A stretch of DNA of 37,472 bases from Myxococcaceae bacterium (GTDB lineage: Bacteria; Myxococcota; Myxococcia; Myxococcales; Myxococcaceae), in the NCBI GenBank assembly GCA_022842905.1, contig JALHOS010000021.1, forward strand, positions 1 through 37,472. Direction: 5' to 3'. The notes beneath the pieces were generated by a model. It searched no databases and was not told the origin of the DNA. It worked only from the letters and a program-made list of their open reading frames with translations. A program made the translations under genes and the position numbers. Positions within the stretch are counted from its first letter, which is position 1; every line of letters starts with the position of its first letter. Positions 8,116 to 16,045 of the stretch are shown here, piece after piece.

Positions 8116-8792
8116 CACTTCACCGAGATCTTCGTCTTGGCAGGGCCGGCGTTGAGCGGCTGCGGCGCGAGCACTTCCTGCCCGTCGAGCCCCACGGCGC
8201 TGAAGGTGATCTGCCGATCGGCGGTGGACAGCAGGCCTACCGTGGGCGCCTTGCCGCCCTTGAGCCGACCCGGCGTGACGAAGAAGCGCGGGCCGATCTG
8301 CACGACCTTCGCTTCGGTTTCCTTCCCGTGCACCAGCACCACGGCGTTGAGCATGTCGTCCTTCGCCAGATCGTTCTTGTCGTGGACGACGCAGCAGAGC
8401 ACGTCGCCCAGCATGTCCATGGCCTTCTTGGGCACGTTCGGATCTTGGTAGCTCAGGCTGCCGCGCTCCGGCGTTCGCAGCACGCGGTCCTTCAGCCGCG
8501 CGGCCTCCTCGGCCTGGCGGACGATCTCGTAGGCCGTGCCGAAGGCCGCCGGCCGGTCGACCTGCTCCAAGCCGATGAGCCAGCGCGTCACGTCTTCGAG
8601 GAAGTGGTCGCTCGTGTAGTCGGTGGCGGCCCGCGCGCCTTCTCGTCGCCACTTCACCCAGTCGTCCAGATCGTCGTACCGACCGCCCGCGAACAGGAAG
8701 CGGCGCGCACCCTTCGACGCAAGCACCTTGAGCGCCGCGTCGAACAGCTCCACGTCCCCCTCGCTGTCCGAGAACACCCCGATCACCGACAT
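8115..8792 (-). CDS. Uncharacterised protein with degenerate phosphoesterase-like N-terminus
   Basis: I do not recognise a named family for this 225-residue protein. Its first 50 residues (IGVFSDSEGDVELFDAALKV, then RRFLFAGGRYDDLDDW) resemble the opening of calcineurin-like phosphoesterases of the YfcE/MJ0936 type, in which the metal residues would be DxH and GDxxD. Here the histidine is replaced (SDSEGD) and the second motif reads AGGRYDDLD, so metal-dependent catalysis is doubtful. The C-terminal third (VVQIGPRFFVTPGRL, GLLSTADRQITFSAVGLDG) matches the beta-sheet layout of that fold. No signal peptide is seen. It follows the NamZ-like gene after 2 bp and overlaps nadD by one base. Confidence 0.7.
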   Translation of the reverse strand: MSVIGVFSDSEGDVELFDAALKVLASKGARRFLFAGGRYDDLDDWVKWRREGARAATDYTSDHFLEDVTRWLIGLEQVDRPAAFGTAYEIVRQAEEAARLKDRVLRTPERGSLSYQDPNVPKKAMDMLGDVLCCVVHDKNDLAKDDMLNAVVLVHGKETEAKVVQIGPRFFVTPGRLKGGKAPTVGLLSTADRQITFSAVGLDGQEVLAPQPLNAGPAKTKISVK

Positions 8793-8794
8793 GG

Positions 8795-9976
8795 TCAGTC
8801 GCGGTACAGAAGATACTGCGAACGCAGCGGCAAGAACGCATCGCGCTGCGAGTCGAACCCGGCGACGAGCGCGCCGAGCGGCTCGCCGGCCTCGATCCCC
8901 AGGCGGACCTGATCCGTGCCGCAGAGCAGATCGAACGCCGGCACGTCTTCGACGAACTCGTACGCGTCCGCGCGCCATTCGAACCGGCCGCGCCCGAGCG
9001 CGTGACACGCCGCGAACACCGCGACGCCGGTCAGGAGCGGCCTGAACGCCTCGCGGTCGGTCACGTGAATGAAGGCGCCCTCACAGCTGAGCCCCTTGTG
9101 CTTGTCGAAGGTCGGCGTGAACGCACAGGGCCGAAACCGAACGCCGGGCAGCCCGAGGGCGTTCAGGTGCTTGGCGACCTCGGCACCATCGAGCCACGGC
9201 GCGCCGAACTGTTCGAACGGTCGGCAAGTGCCTCGGCCTTCGGACACGTTCGTGCCTTCCCCCAAGCACATGCCCGGGTAGACGAGCGCGGTGTCCGGCG
9301 TCGGCATGTTTGGCGAAGGGGAGACGAAGTGCCGGCCCAGCGAGTCCCAGGGCTGCGAGCGGCGCAGGCCTTCACAGGGGATCACGTGCAGCTCGCAGCC
9401 GAACCCTTCGCGCTCGTTGAACAGCCGCGCCAGCTCGCCCGCCGTCATGCCGTGCCGGTTGGGCAGCGCGTAGAGCCCCACGAAGCTGCGGTAGCGCTCG
9501 CCGACGAGGTTGCCTTCTACCTGGCTCAGGCCGATCGGGTTCGGGCGGTCCAACACGTAAAAGGCGAGCTTGGCCTGTGCCGCGGCCTTCATCGCCAGCG
9601 CCATCGTGTACACGTACGTGTAGTAGCGGCTGCCGACGTCCTGCACGTCGAACACCAATGCGTCGAGGCCGCGCAGCCAGTCGGCCTTCGGCGTGAGCGA
9701 TTCGAACGTGCTGCCGTACAGGCTGTAGACGGGGACGCCGGTGTGCCGGTCCTTCGCCACGTCGCCGACGGCTTCCATGTACTGCGCTTCCCCGCGCACC
9801 CCGTGCTCGGGCCCGAACAGCGCGCCGAGCGTCACGCCGGGCGCGGCCGCGAGCAGATCGGCGAGGTGTCGAAACGACGCGTCGACGCTCGTGGGGTTGA
9901 CGATCGCTCCGACGCGCTTGCCCTTGAGCGGTACGAAGTTGCCGGCCGCGAGCACGTCGAGTCCGGTGCGAACCAT
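8795..9976 (-). CDS. DUF1343 family protein, NamZ-like exo-beta-N-acetylmuramidase
   Basis: This 393-residue protein covers the DUF1343 (YbbC/NamZ) family, whose Bacillus member removes N-acetylmuramic acid from peptidoglycan fragments. Conserved segments are GPEHGVRGE (55-63), DVQDVGSRYYTY (110-121), LDRPNPIG, SPNMPTPDTALVYPG and SEGRGTCRPFEQ. Unlike the secreted Bacillus enzyme it has no signal peptide, so it should act in the cytoplasm on recycled muropeptides. The ATG at 9976 shares a base with the stop of the TPR gene; a GTG at 9979 would give a 4-bp GTGA overlap. Confidence 0.85.
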   Translation of the reverse strand: MVRTGLDVLAAGNFVPLKGKRVGAIVNPTSVDASFRHLADLLAAAPGVTLGALFGPEHGVRGEAQYMEAVGDVAKDRHTGVPVYSLYGSTFESLTPKADWLRGLDALVFDVQDVGSRYYTYVYTMALAMKAAAQAKLAFYVLDRPNPIGLSQVEGNLVGERYRSFVGLYALPNRHGMTAGELARLFNEREGFGCELHVIPCEGLRRSQPWDSLGRHFVSPSPNMPTPDTALVYPGMCLGEGTNVSEGRGTCRPFEQFGAPWLDGAEVAKHLNALGLPGVRFRPCAFTPTFDKHKGLSCEGAFIHVTDREAFRPLLTGVAVFAACHALGRGRFEWRADAYEFVEDVPAFDLLCGTDQVRLGIEAGEPLGALVAGFDSQRDAFLPLRSQYLLYRD

Positions 9977-11427
9977 CACTTCCCCTTCTTCCCCTTCAGC
10001 TCGAACTCGAGGACGACCTCGCGCTTCTTCTTGGCGTACTGCGCCTGAGCGAGCAGGCCGTACAGGTGCCCCGCCAAGACGGGCTCACCCACGGTGTCGT
10101 CGACGATCTCCGCCTTCGCCAGCCCTTCCGCGTCGATCTTGACGCGGGCCTTGAGCACCCCGCCCAGGTCCTTCTGCTTGCGCCGCAGCTCCTGAAAGAG
10201 CGCGTCGAGCGACGTGCCCACCTTGCCGTTGACGACCTCCAACGTGCCCGACAGCGGCTTCTTGGGCAGCTTGAGCTCGGCGGCCAGCTTCGTGAGGGCG
10301 GCCTGCGCTTCCGCGGCCTGAGGCCCCTCGAGCGTCGACGCCGTCATGAACAGCCCCAGGGCCTGCGCCAGCGAGCGCTGCTCCTGCTTGATCAGCGCGG
10401 TGCGGTACACCGGCTCGGCGGACTTCGGCGCCCGCGCCGTGGCGTCTTCGAGCTGCTTGAGCGCGCCCTCCGTGTCCTTCTTGGCGAGCCTGAGCTCCGC
10501 CAGCCGCAGCGCCGGCGCGGGAGCGGCCTTGTCCAGCGACGCCTGGAGCCCCACCGTGCGCTCCTCGCCGTCCGCGTTGTTCGCCTCGCGGTAGAGGCCC
10601 GCCAGGCGCTCCACGATCGGCAGCTCGGGGTTCCCAAGCCGGAGCAGCTCTTCATACGCCTTGGCCGCCTCGTCCTTTTCTCCACGTTCGAAGCGGGTGT
10701 CGGCGATCAGCCGGCGCACTTCGCGGTTCCTGGGCTGCACGGCGGCCAGCTTCGTCGCCAGGTCGAGCAGCTCCGGCCCCTTCTCTGCCTGCGCGAGTTC
10801 GAAGAGCGCTTGAAGGACGACCGGCTGCTCCGGCCAGGCCGCCAGCGACTTGGCCAGCTCGGCCTTCGCGTCCGGCTTGTTTTGCGCCTTGAGCGCGAGC
10901 CCAAGGCCGGTGCGGGCGAGCGGGTCGTCCGCCTGCTCGAGCACCTTGCGGTACGCCGCCTCGGCCCCCGTGAAGTCTTCGGCGAGGCGGGACAGATCGG
11001 CCAGGCCCAACAGCGCGGGGTAGAACTTGGGATCCCGCTTGAGGACCAGGTCGAACTCGGTCTTCGCCTTGTCCTTCATCTTCCAGCCAATGTACGCGCG
11101 CCCCATGCCGTAGCGGATCCACGGGTTCTCGGGGAAGACGGGGAGCATGCCGTTGAGCTGGTTCCAGCCGTCGTCGGCGGGCATGACGGAGAACGCGTTG
11201 AAGACGCGCGGCATCGCGTCGCCGGGGCGCTGGCGCATGAGCGTCTGGTACTGCACGCGCAGGTAGTCGAGCTGGCCGGTCACGCGCGCCGACTCGATTC
11301 GCCGTAGCTCCGCCTGCACTTCGGTGATCGACGCCTTCTCTCCGGGGACGTCCGCGGCGGCGGGAGCGGCTCCAGCGGTGAGGGCGGAAGTCAGGAGGAC
11401 GACGACGAGGACAGGTCGAGCGGTCAT
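9976..11427 (-). CDS. Exported TPR-repeat protein with TonB-like C-terminal domain
   Basis: The 483-residue protein has a signal peptide (about 1-24, hydrophobic VLVVVLLTSALTAGAAPAAA). It is then almost entirely tetratricopeptide helices (for example NPWIRYGMGRAYIGWKMKDK, FYPALLGLADLSRLAEDF), suggesting a periplasmic scaffold. The last 100 residues (LKARVKIDAEGLAKAEIVDD, GHLYGLLAQAQYAKKKREVV) resemble the TonB/AgmX-type domain common in myxobacterial surface-motility and envelope proteins. ATG 11427 was chosen because it begins the signal peptide; an upstream extension to 11514 lacks one. It is first in the chain TPR, NamZ-like, hypothetical, nadD. Confidence 0.82.
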   Translation of the reverse strand: MTARPVLVVVLLTSALTAGAAPAAADVPGEKASITEVQAELRRIESARVTGQLDYLRVQYQTLMRQRPGDAMPRVFNAFSVMPADDGWNQLNGMLPVFPENPWIRYGMGRAYIGWKMKDKAKTEFDLVLKRDPKFYPALLGLADLSRLAEDFTGAEAAYRKVLEQADDPLARTGLGLALKAQNKPDAKAELAKSLAAWPEQPVVLQALFELAQAEKGPELLDLATKLAAVQPRNREVRRLIADTRFERGEKDEAAKAYEELLRLGNPELPIVERLAGLYREANNADGEERTVGLQASLDKAAPAPALRLAELRLAKKDTEGALKQLEDATARAPKSAEPVYRTALIKQEQRSLAQALGLFMTASTLEGPQAAEAQAALTKLAAELKLPKKPLSGTLEVVNGKVGTSLDALFQELRRKQKDLGGVLKARVKIDAEGLAKAEIVDDTVGEPVLAGHLYGLLAQAQYAKKKREVVLEFELKGKKGK

Positions 11428-11473
11428 GGAAACCCACCGTAATGCAACCGCGTCGGTTTGCGAGCGACGCAGG

Positions 11474-12376
11474 TCAATGACCGCGGCGGGCGGTCGGCGG
11501 CCACACGAGCGCAAAGGACCGCGGGGCGGGCTCGACCAGGACCACCTGCCGGCGCTTGCGGGCCAACTCCACCGCAGGACGCCACCAGCTCGTCGCCTTC
11601 AGATCGCCGTCGTCTTCGGCGAGCTCCGGCACGATCAGATCCAGCTCCACGTACGCGCCCTGCGCGAGCTCACTGAGCGCCGGTCCAAACGAGTACGGCC
11701 GGTAGTCGGCCAGCGGGTAGAGATCGTTGTGCAGCGCGCCGCCGTAGAGCACCAGCACCCGATCCGGCGTGCCACCCTCGCCCGCCTCCTTCGCGTCCTG
11801 GGCCTTCTCCTCGACCTTGCGCCTGACCATTTCCAACGTCTTGAGCGGGTCGAGCTCGCCCTTTTCGTCGAGCATGGACCGGTAGTCGTCACATTCGACG
11901 AGGAGAATGTGGTTCGTCATGCCGAGATCCGAGGTTCGGTAGAGCAGGCTGGTCAGTTCGTCTTCGGTCTCCTTCGGCCGCTTCGTCGTCTTCTCGACCT
12001 GCGCCACCGCCTTCTTTTCGACGACGCCACAGCTGCCGCGCGTCATCCACGTCTCGGCGATGAAGCTCGTCCCGCGGCCTTGGAGGGACGGCAGCAGCTC
12101 GGTCATGAAGCGCTTGATCGTGCTGACGACCCGCGGGCGATCGGTGCGCGCGTGGTACTCGCCGAGCGCCAGCAGCGCCGGCTGTGCGTGAAGCACCTGC
12201 GCGAAGGCGGCCTGGGCCGTGGAGAACGCCTGGCACGGGGCTTCGCCACACCGAACCCCGCCGTCGGCGTGTGCAGGCACACTCGCTTGGAGCCCGACCA
12301 CCAACACCAGAGGGAGCGCACCCACGGCCGGCATTTTCTCACGCACCGCGCGCCACGCGAACCACCGCCTCTCCAT
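11474..12376 (-). CDS. Exported GExH protein, ChaN/Tiki-like putative haem-binding fold
   Basis: The 300-residue protein has a basic n-region and a hydrophobic signal segment (VGALPLVLVVGL) ending near A35-H-A37. The mature part begins with ALLALGEYH (GEYH at 72-75) and has a late GGALH (212-216). A GExH near the start and a Gly-x-x-His near the end are hallmarks of the Tiki/TraB/ChaN superfamily; ChaN of Campylobacter is an iron-regulated haem-binding lipoprotein. The similarity is motif-level only, and erythromycin-esterase-like proteins are an alternative. ATG 12376 supplies the positive n-region; ATG 12334 is possible. It lies 28 bp after the membrane hydroxylase gene and is third in the operon that begins at the Fur box. 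Confidence 0.68.
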   Translation of the reverse strand: MERRWFAWRAVREKMPAVGALPLVLVVGLQASVPAHADGGVRCGEAPCQAFSTAQAAFAQVLHAQPALLALGEYHARTDRPRVVSTIKRFMTELLPSLQGRGTSFIAETWMTRGSCGVVEKKAVAQVEKTTKRPKETEDELTSLLYRTSDLGMTNHILLVECDDYRSMLDEKGELDPLKTLEMVRRKVEEKAQDAKEAGEGGTPDRVLVLYGGALHNDLYPLADYRPYSFGPALSELAQGAYVELDLIVPELAEDDGDLKATSWWRPAVELARKRRQVVLVEPAPRSFALVWPPTARRGH

Positions 12377-12404
12377 TTGCAGTGGGCAGGAGCGGCTGAA
12401 GCGC

Positions 12405-13403
12405 TCAACGCGGCGCCACGGGGCTCGGCGTGCGGCCAGTGGATGAAACGCCGCGCACCCGTCCGAGGACCGCGAGGACCGGGTCGAGCAGTAGGGACGC
12501 GACGCTGTGGCCGTGGTTCCTGACCCCTGGCGCCAGGCCAAACTCGAGCCGGCGCCGCGGGCCGGACACGAGCAGGGTGCCGAACGCCCAGTCCCAGAAC
12601 GCCAGCGCCTCGCCGAAGTTCCGATCGTGGTGCCGTGGATCGACGCTGTGGTGCAGCTGGTGCTGCGCGGGGCTCACCAGCAGGTGCTCGAGCGCTCGGC
12701 CGTAGGACACCCAGACGTGCGAGTGGCGCAGGTTGGCGCCAGCGGCGGTCCACACGAAGCCCAGCGCCTCGACGCCCGCGATCTCCCACGCGGCGATCCT
12801 CCCGTGAAACGCCCAGCTCGACACGCCGGCCGCGAGCCCCACTGCCAGCGCCGATGCCCCACGCATGATCAGCGCCTCGAGCGGGTGTGTGCGGTGCAAG
12901 GTCAGCGGGGTCAACACCTCGGCGCTGTGGTGGACCTGGTGCAGGGCCCACAACACGGGCAGGCGATGCGCCGCGCGGTGGACTCCGTACCTCGTCAGAT
13001 CGCGCAGCAGGAACGCCGCGACGCTGAACCCAGCGACCGCCCAGCCGCGGGACACGTCGGCCAAGGGGCCGCGATCGAGCAGCGCCGACAGCCCGAGCGC
13101 GAGCTTGACGGCGACGAGCTGCGCGGACCACACGGCCGGCACGAAGAACAGCGCGCCCAGAAGCGCGCGCGCCACGAGCAGTCGAACGTCGAGCAACGAA
13201 GACGGGTGGAGGAAGAGGTGCACGGGCAACACGAAGCCCAGCAGCCCGCTCCGCTGTCGCAGTGACGGGGTGAAGGCCCACACCGCGCCGGCGACGAGCG
13301 CCGCCCCGAGAAGGTGGAGCCCGAACAGCCTCCCAGACGGCCCCAGCACCGCGGCCAACTCCGCTCCGAACGCGTTCAGGAGCTGCTGCGTCCACTCAGT
13401 CAT
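12405..13403 (-). CDS. Sterol desaturase / fatty acid hydroxylase family membrane protein
   Basis: The 332-residue protein has several membrane helices and the di-iron histidine clusters HRAAH (142-146), HQVHHSAEV (155-163), HRTH (170-173) and HQLHH (248-252), plus the family's FWDWAFGTL near the end. It is a predicted membrane oxygenase or desaturase acting on a lipid; the substrate is unknown. It overlaps the imelysin-like gene by 8 bp, so translation is probably coupled and both should be expressed from the Fur-box promoter. It is longer and clearly different from the relative at 1450-2121. A di-iron enzyme made under iron limitation would be surprising unless it modifies an iron-binding lipid or siderophore; that is inference. 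Confidence 0.87.
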   Translation of the reverse strand: MTEWTQQLLNAFGAELAAVLGPSGRLFGLHLLGAALVAGAVWAFTPSLRQRSGLLGFVLPVHLFLHPSSLLDVRLLVARALLGALFFVPAVWSAQLVAVKLALGLSALLDRGPLADVSRGWAVAGFSVAAFLLRDLTRYGVHRAAHRLPVLWALHQVHHSAEVLTPLTLHRTHPLEALIMRGASALAVGLAAGVSSWAFHGRIAAWEIAGVEALGFVWTAAGANLRHSHVWVSYGRALEHLLVSPAQHQLHHSVDPRHHDRNFGEALAFWDWAFGTLLVSGPRRRLEFGLAPGVRNHGHSVASLLLDPVLAVLGRVRGVSSTGRTPSPVAPR

Positions 13404-14571
13404 TGTCGCCTTCGAGCGCCTGCGGCAGCGCGACGTCCAGCACCATGACGAAGTCGCCCTTGAGGATCGTCGTCAGCGCCTTGATGGAGTCGTAGAGCGC
13501 CTGCACGGACGCAGCGTTCTGCTGGAGCGCGACCGCCAGATCGTCCCCGGGGATCGCCGTCAGCTTGCCCTTCACGTCGCCGAGGGCCTGGACCAGCCGG
13601 GTCGCCACCGACTGAGCGCCAACTTCCCCCAGCAGATCGTCGAAGCCCCGACCACCTCCGGCAGCGCAGCCGAGGAGCAGCTCCTCCAGCCCCGCAACGT
13701 TCGCGACGATCGCGGCCTTGGACCGACCACTGGGGCGCGCTTCGAGGCGGTCCAGACACGGCGGACTGGCGCACTCCCGCAGGCCGAGTGCAGGGGCCAG
13801 CTTGAGATCCTTCATGACGCTGTCGACGTAGAACGCGCCGTCCGACAGCGCGTTCAGCGCGGCCTGGGGCGAAGTAAAGGGCGTGCGGCCAGGTCCAGCC
13901 TGCCGCAGCGAGTCACCGAAGGCACTGCGCCACGCGTTCCCGAGCGCCTGAGCCCTGGCGCTCACGTCTGCGGCGACCGCCGAGGCGTAGGCGCGGCGCC
14001 GCGCCGAGCGCTCCGTCGAGGACAGCGCCGCCCAGCTTCCGCTCGTGACGATCGCCGAGGTCGCCGCACAGCTCGTGGCGTCGCCGTCGGCCCACAGCAG
14101 CGCCTCGACGGCCGCGAGCCCGCGCCGGTTCACCAGCAGCCGCGGGACGTCCGCGTAGCCCTGCGCGACGATCACCTCGTCCACCGCGCAGGCGCTGAAC
14201 AGCGGCCACGCGTAGATGGGATCGCGCAGATCCGCCCCGCCCGGCTGCGTCGACGACGCCGCAGGGCCCACCTGGAGCTGCTCGAGGGCCTGCCACTCGT
14301 CGAACGCGGTGATGAACGCAGTGCGCGCCGCAGCACGTTGCGCGTCTCCGACCTGCACCCAGCTCGCGCTCGCCTGCGCGAGGCCGGCCGCGGCCCGTTC
14401 GAAAGAGCTGATCCGCCCCTCCACGCAGCTCGTCAAAGCGCTCACCACGGCGGCGCGGTCGCCCTTGGCTGGGCCCGCGTCGTTCCCTCCTCCGGGCGCG
14501 CGGCAACCGCTGAGGCCCATCGCTGCCGACAGAGCCATGACGAGCAGGTGTTGACACCACGGTCGTCGCAT
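13396..14571 (-). CDS. Imelysin-family (M75-like) iron-regulated lipoprotein
   Basis: The 391-residue precursor has a lipoprotein signal with lipobox LSGC (Cys23). The mature part is helical with imelysin-type landmarks: FDEWQALEQLQVGPAA, then DPIYAWPLFSACAVDE, matching the W-P-x-x-x-x-C-x-V/I-D segment of imelysin-like proteins, and LLVNRRGLAAVEALLW. The classical GxHxxE motif is absent, as in several iron-regulated family members thought to bind ligands rather than cut proteins. Imelysin proteins commonly neighbour TonB receptors and iron-uptake genes. ATG 14571 touches the Fur-box match, so the leader must be very short. The frame is open upstream to 15315 over the divergent gene, which is an artefact. 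Confidence 0.85.
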   Translation of the reverse strand: MRRPWCQHLLVMALSAAMGLSGCRAPGGGNDAGPAKGDRAAVVSALTSCVEGRISSFERAAAGLAQASASWVQVGDAQRAAARTAFITAFDEWQALEQLQVGPAASSTQPGGADLRDPIYAWPLFSACAVDEVIVAQGYADVPRLLVNRRGLAAVEALLWADGDATSCAATSAIVTSGSWAALSSTERSARRRAYASAVAADVSARAQALGNAWRSAFGDSLRQAGPGRTPFTSPQAALNALSDGAFYVDSVMKDLKLAPALGLRECASPPCLDRLEARPSGRSKAAIVANVAGLEELLLGCAAGGGRGFDDLLGEVGAQSVATRLVQALGDVKGKLTAIPGDDLAVALQQNAASVQALYDSIKALTTILKGDFVMVLDVALPQALEGDND

Positions 14572-14590
14572 GATTTTGAGACTCACTATC
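14572..14590. promoter_or_regulatory. Fur box (14 of 19 match)
   Basis: GATTTTGAGACTCACTATC matches the classical 19-bp Fur consensus GATAATGATAATCATTATC at 14 of 19 positions, with an inner TGAGACTCA palindrome. It stands between the imelysin-like gene (minus strand, ATG immediately adjacent) and the Delta-60 lipoprotein plus FecA-type receptor (plus strand). All five genes fit iron starvation functions, so repression by Fur with iron is a well-supported inference; direct binding is not shown. Confidence 0.75.
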
Positions 14591-14612
14591 AATTTCACGG
14601 ATTGGTTGTCTA
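14585..14612 (-). promoter_or_regulatory. Putative promoter of the imelysin-hydroxylase-GExH operon
   Basis: Read on the minus strand, TAGACA (14612-14607, five of six to TTGACA) is followed after 16 bp by GATAGT (14590-14585, four of six to TATAAT). The -10 lies inside the Fur box, the usual arrangement for Fur repression. The start site would fall about 7 nt before the ATG at 14571, giving an almost leaderless transcript. Confidence 0.4.
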
Positions 14613-14638
14613 CCGCATCAGCTTTGGGAGGAAAAGTA

Positions 14639-16045
14639 ATGAGAGCTTGGGCGCTGAGTGTGGTCGGGCTCGTGCTGGCTGGGTGCCCGACGGGTGTGGG
14701 TTCCGACGCAGGTGACGCGGCGGTCCCCTCGGACGCGGGCGCGCTCGACGGTGGCGCCGACGCGGGCCTCGTCGACCTCGATGTGATCGTGGTGCGCTTC
14801 AACGCCGACGGTACGCCGGACGACACGTTCGGCGCCGGGGGGGTCGTGCGCGTCGACCTGGGCCAGGCGACGGCGGCGTCGAACCGCGACGCGGCGTGGA
14901 GCGCGGCGCTCGGCGCGACCGATCGCATCGTCATCTTTTCCACGACCAAGGGGCTCGGCGCGCGCACGGACACCGACCGCGTCATCACCCGCCTCGACGC
15001 GAACGGCGTGCTGGACTCGAGCTTCGCGCAGGGAGGCCACCACCGCCTCGACCTCGCCGGCGCGGCGGATACGAGCCGACACGGGGTGGTCCAGCCGGAC
15101 GGGAAGATCCTCGCGTCGGGGTACGCGGCGATGCCGACCGGCGTGGGCAGCCAGGTGTCCAACCGCCCGGTGCTGCTGCGCCTCAACGCCGACGGCACCC
15201 CGGACACGACCTTCGGCGACGCGGGGGTCGTGGCGACGCCCTTCTTCGTCCCCGCCGACGCGGGGGCCTGGGGCATGTCCGAAGCGTACGCCGTCGCGCT
15301 CGACAACGGCCGCACCCTCGCCGCCGGCTACGGTCGCGCGAACCCGAGCGGCACGGTGGACATCATCGCCATGCGGTACACGAGCACTGGCGCGGTGGAC
15401 ACGACCTTCAACGGTGGCGCGCCGCTCGTCCTCGATCTCGTCGGCAACGATGAGCGTGGGCGAAACCTGGCGCTGCTCAACGACGGGCGCGGGGTGATCG
15501 TCGGGAGCGGCAGCCCAGGCACCGGCCAGCTCGACGCGTTGGTGGCCATGGTGACGCCCAGCGGCGTGCTCGACCCCACGTTCGGCGGCGGCAGTGGCTA
15601 CCGGCTCTTCAGCTTCTCGCGCCCCGATGAAGCGCTCTTCGGCGTCGCGCTCAACCCAGGCGGGACGCAGCTCGCCGCGGTCGGCTACCGCGCCGGTGGA
15701 GGCGAAGACGACGACGCCACGCTCGTGCTCCTGCCCACCCTGTCCGGCGGCCCCGCGGAGTTCGCGCAGCCCGTCGAGCTGTCGGCTTCGGGCGCGGATC
15801 GGTTCTGGACGGTGACCTACGACGGCGCAGGCAAGCCGGTCGCGGCGGGCTTCATCCGCGAAGGCACGGACAGCCGCCTCGCGGTGGCGCGGTTCAACCC
15901 CGATGGCACGCGCGACCTGAGCTTCGGCACGCAGGGCCTGGCGACCCGCAACGTCGTCGCCAAGGGCGCAGACGAAATGGCCCGCGCCGTGGTGATCCAG
16001 TCCAACGGGAAGATCGTCGTCGTCGGTGTCGCCGAGGTGCCGTGA
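14639..16045 (+). CDS. Delta-60 repeat lipoprotein
   Basis: The 468-residue precursor has a lipobox LAGC (Cys16), then an Asp/Ala/Gly-rich linker typical of myxobacterial lipoproteins. About six Delta-60 repeats follow, each with a core like LNADGTPDTTFGDAGVV; other copies read DANGVLDSSF, TSTGAVDTTF, TPSGVLDPTF and NPDGTRDLSF. They probably form a beta-propeller-like surface domain. The ribosome binding site GGGAGGA lies 8 nt before ATG 14639. Its stop TGA shares a base with the ATG of the TonB-dependent receptor. This tight link and the Fur box suggest an outer-surface lipoprotein that helps the receptor bind its ligand; no family precedent known to me proves this. Confidence 0.85.
   Translation: MRAWALSVVGLVLAGCPTGVGSDAGDAAVPSDAGALDGGADAGLVDLDVIVVRFNADGTPDDTFGAGGVVRVDLGQATAASNRDAAWSAALGATDRIVIFSTTKGLGARTDTDRVITRLDANGVLDSSFAQGGHHRLDLAGAADTSRHGVVQPDGKILASGYAAMPTGVGSQVSNRPVLLRLNADGTPDTTFGDAGVVATPFFVPADAGAWGMSEAYAVALDNGRTLAAGYGRANPSGTVDIIAMRYTSTGAVDTTFNGGAPLVLDLVGNDERGRNLALLNDGRGVIVGSGSPGTGQLDALVAMVTPSGVLDPTFGGGSGYRLFSFSRPDEALFGVALNPGGTQLAAVGYRAGGGEDDDATLVLLPTLSGGPAEFAQPVELSASGADRFWTVTYDGAGKPVAAGFIREGTDSRLAVARFNPDGTRDLSFGTQGLATRNVVAKGADEMARAVVIQSNGKIVVVGVAEVP

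Noticed and set aside
14572-15315. Upstream extension of the imelysin-like gene to 639 codons
   Set aside because: It lies opposite the Delta-60 lipoprotein; the lipoprotein signal begins at ATG 14571.
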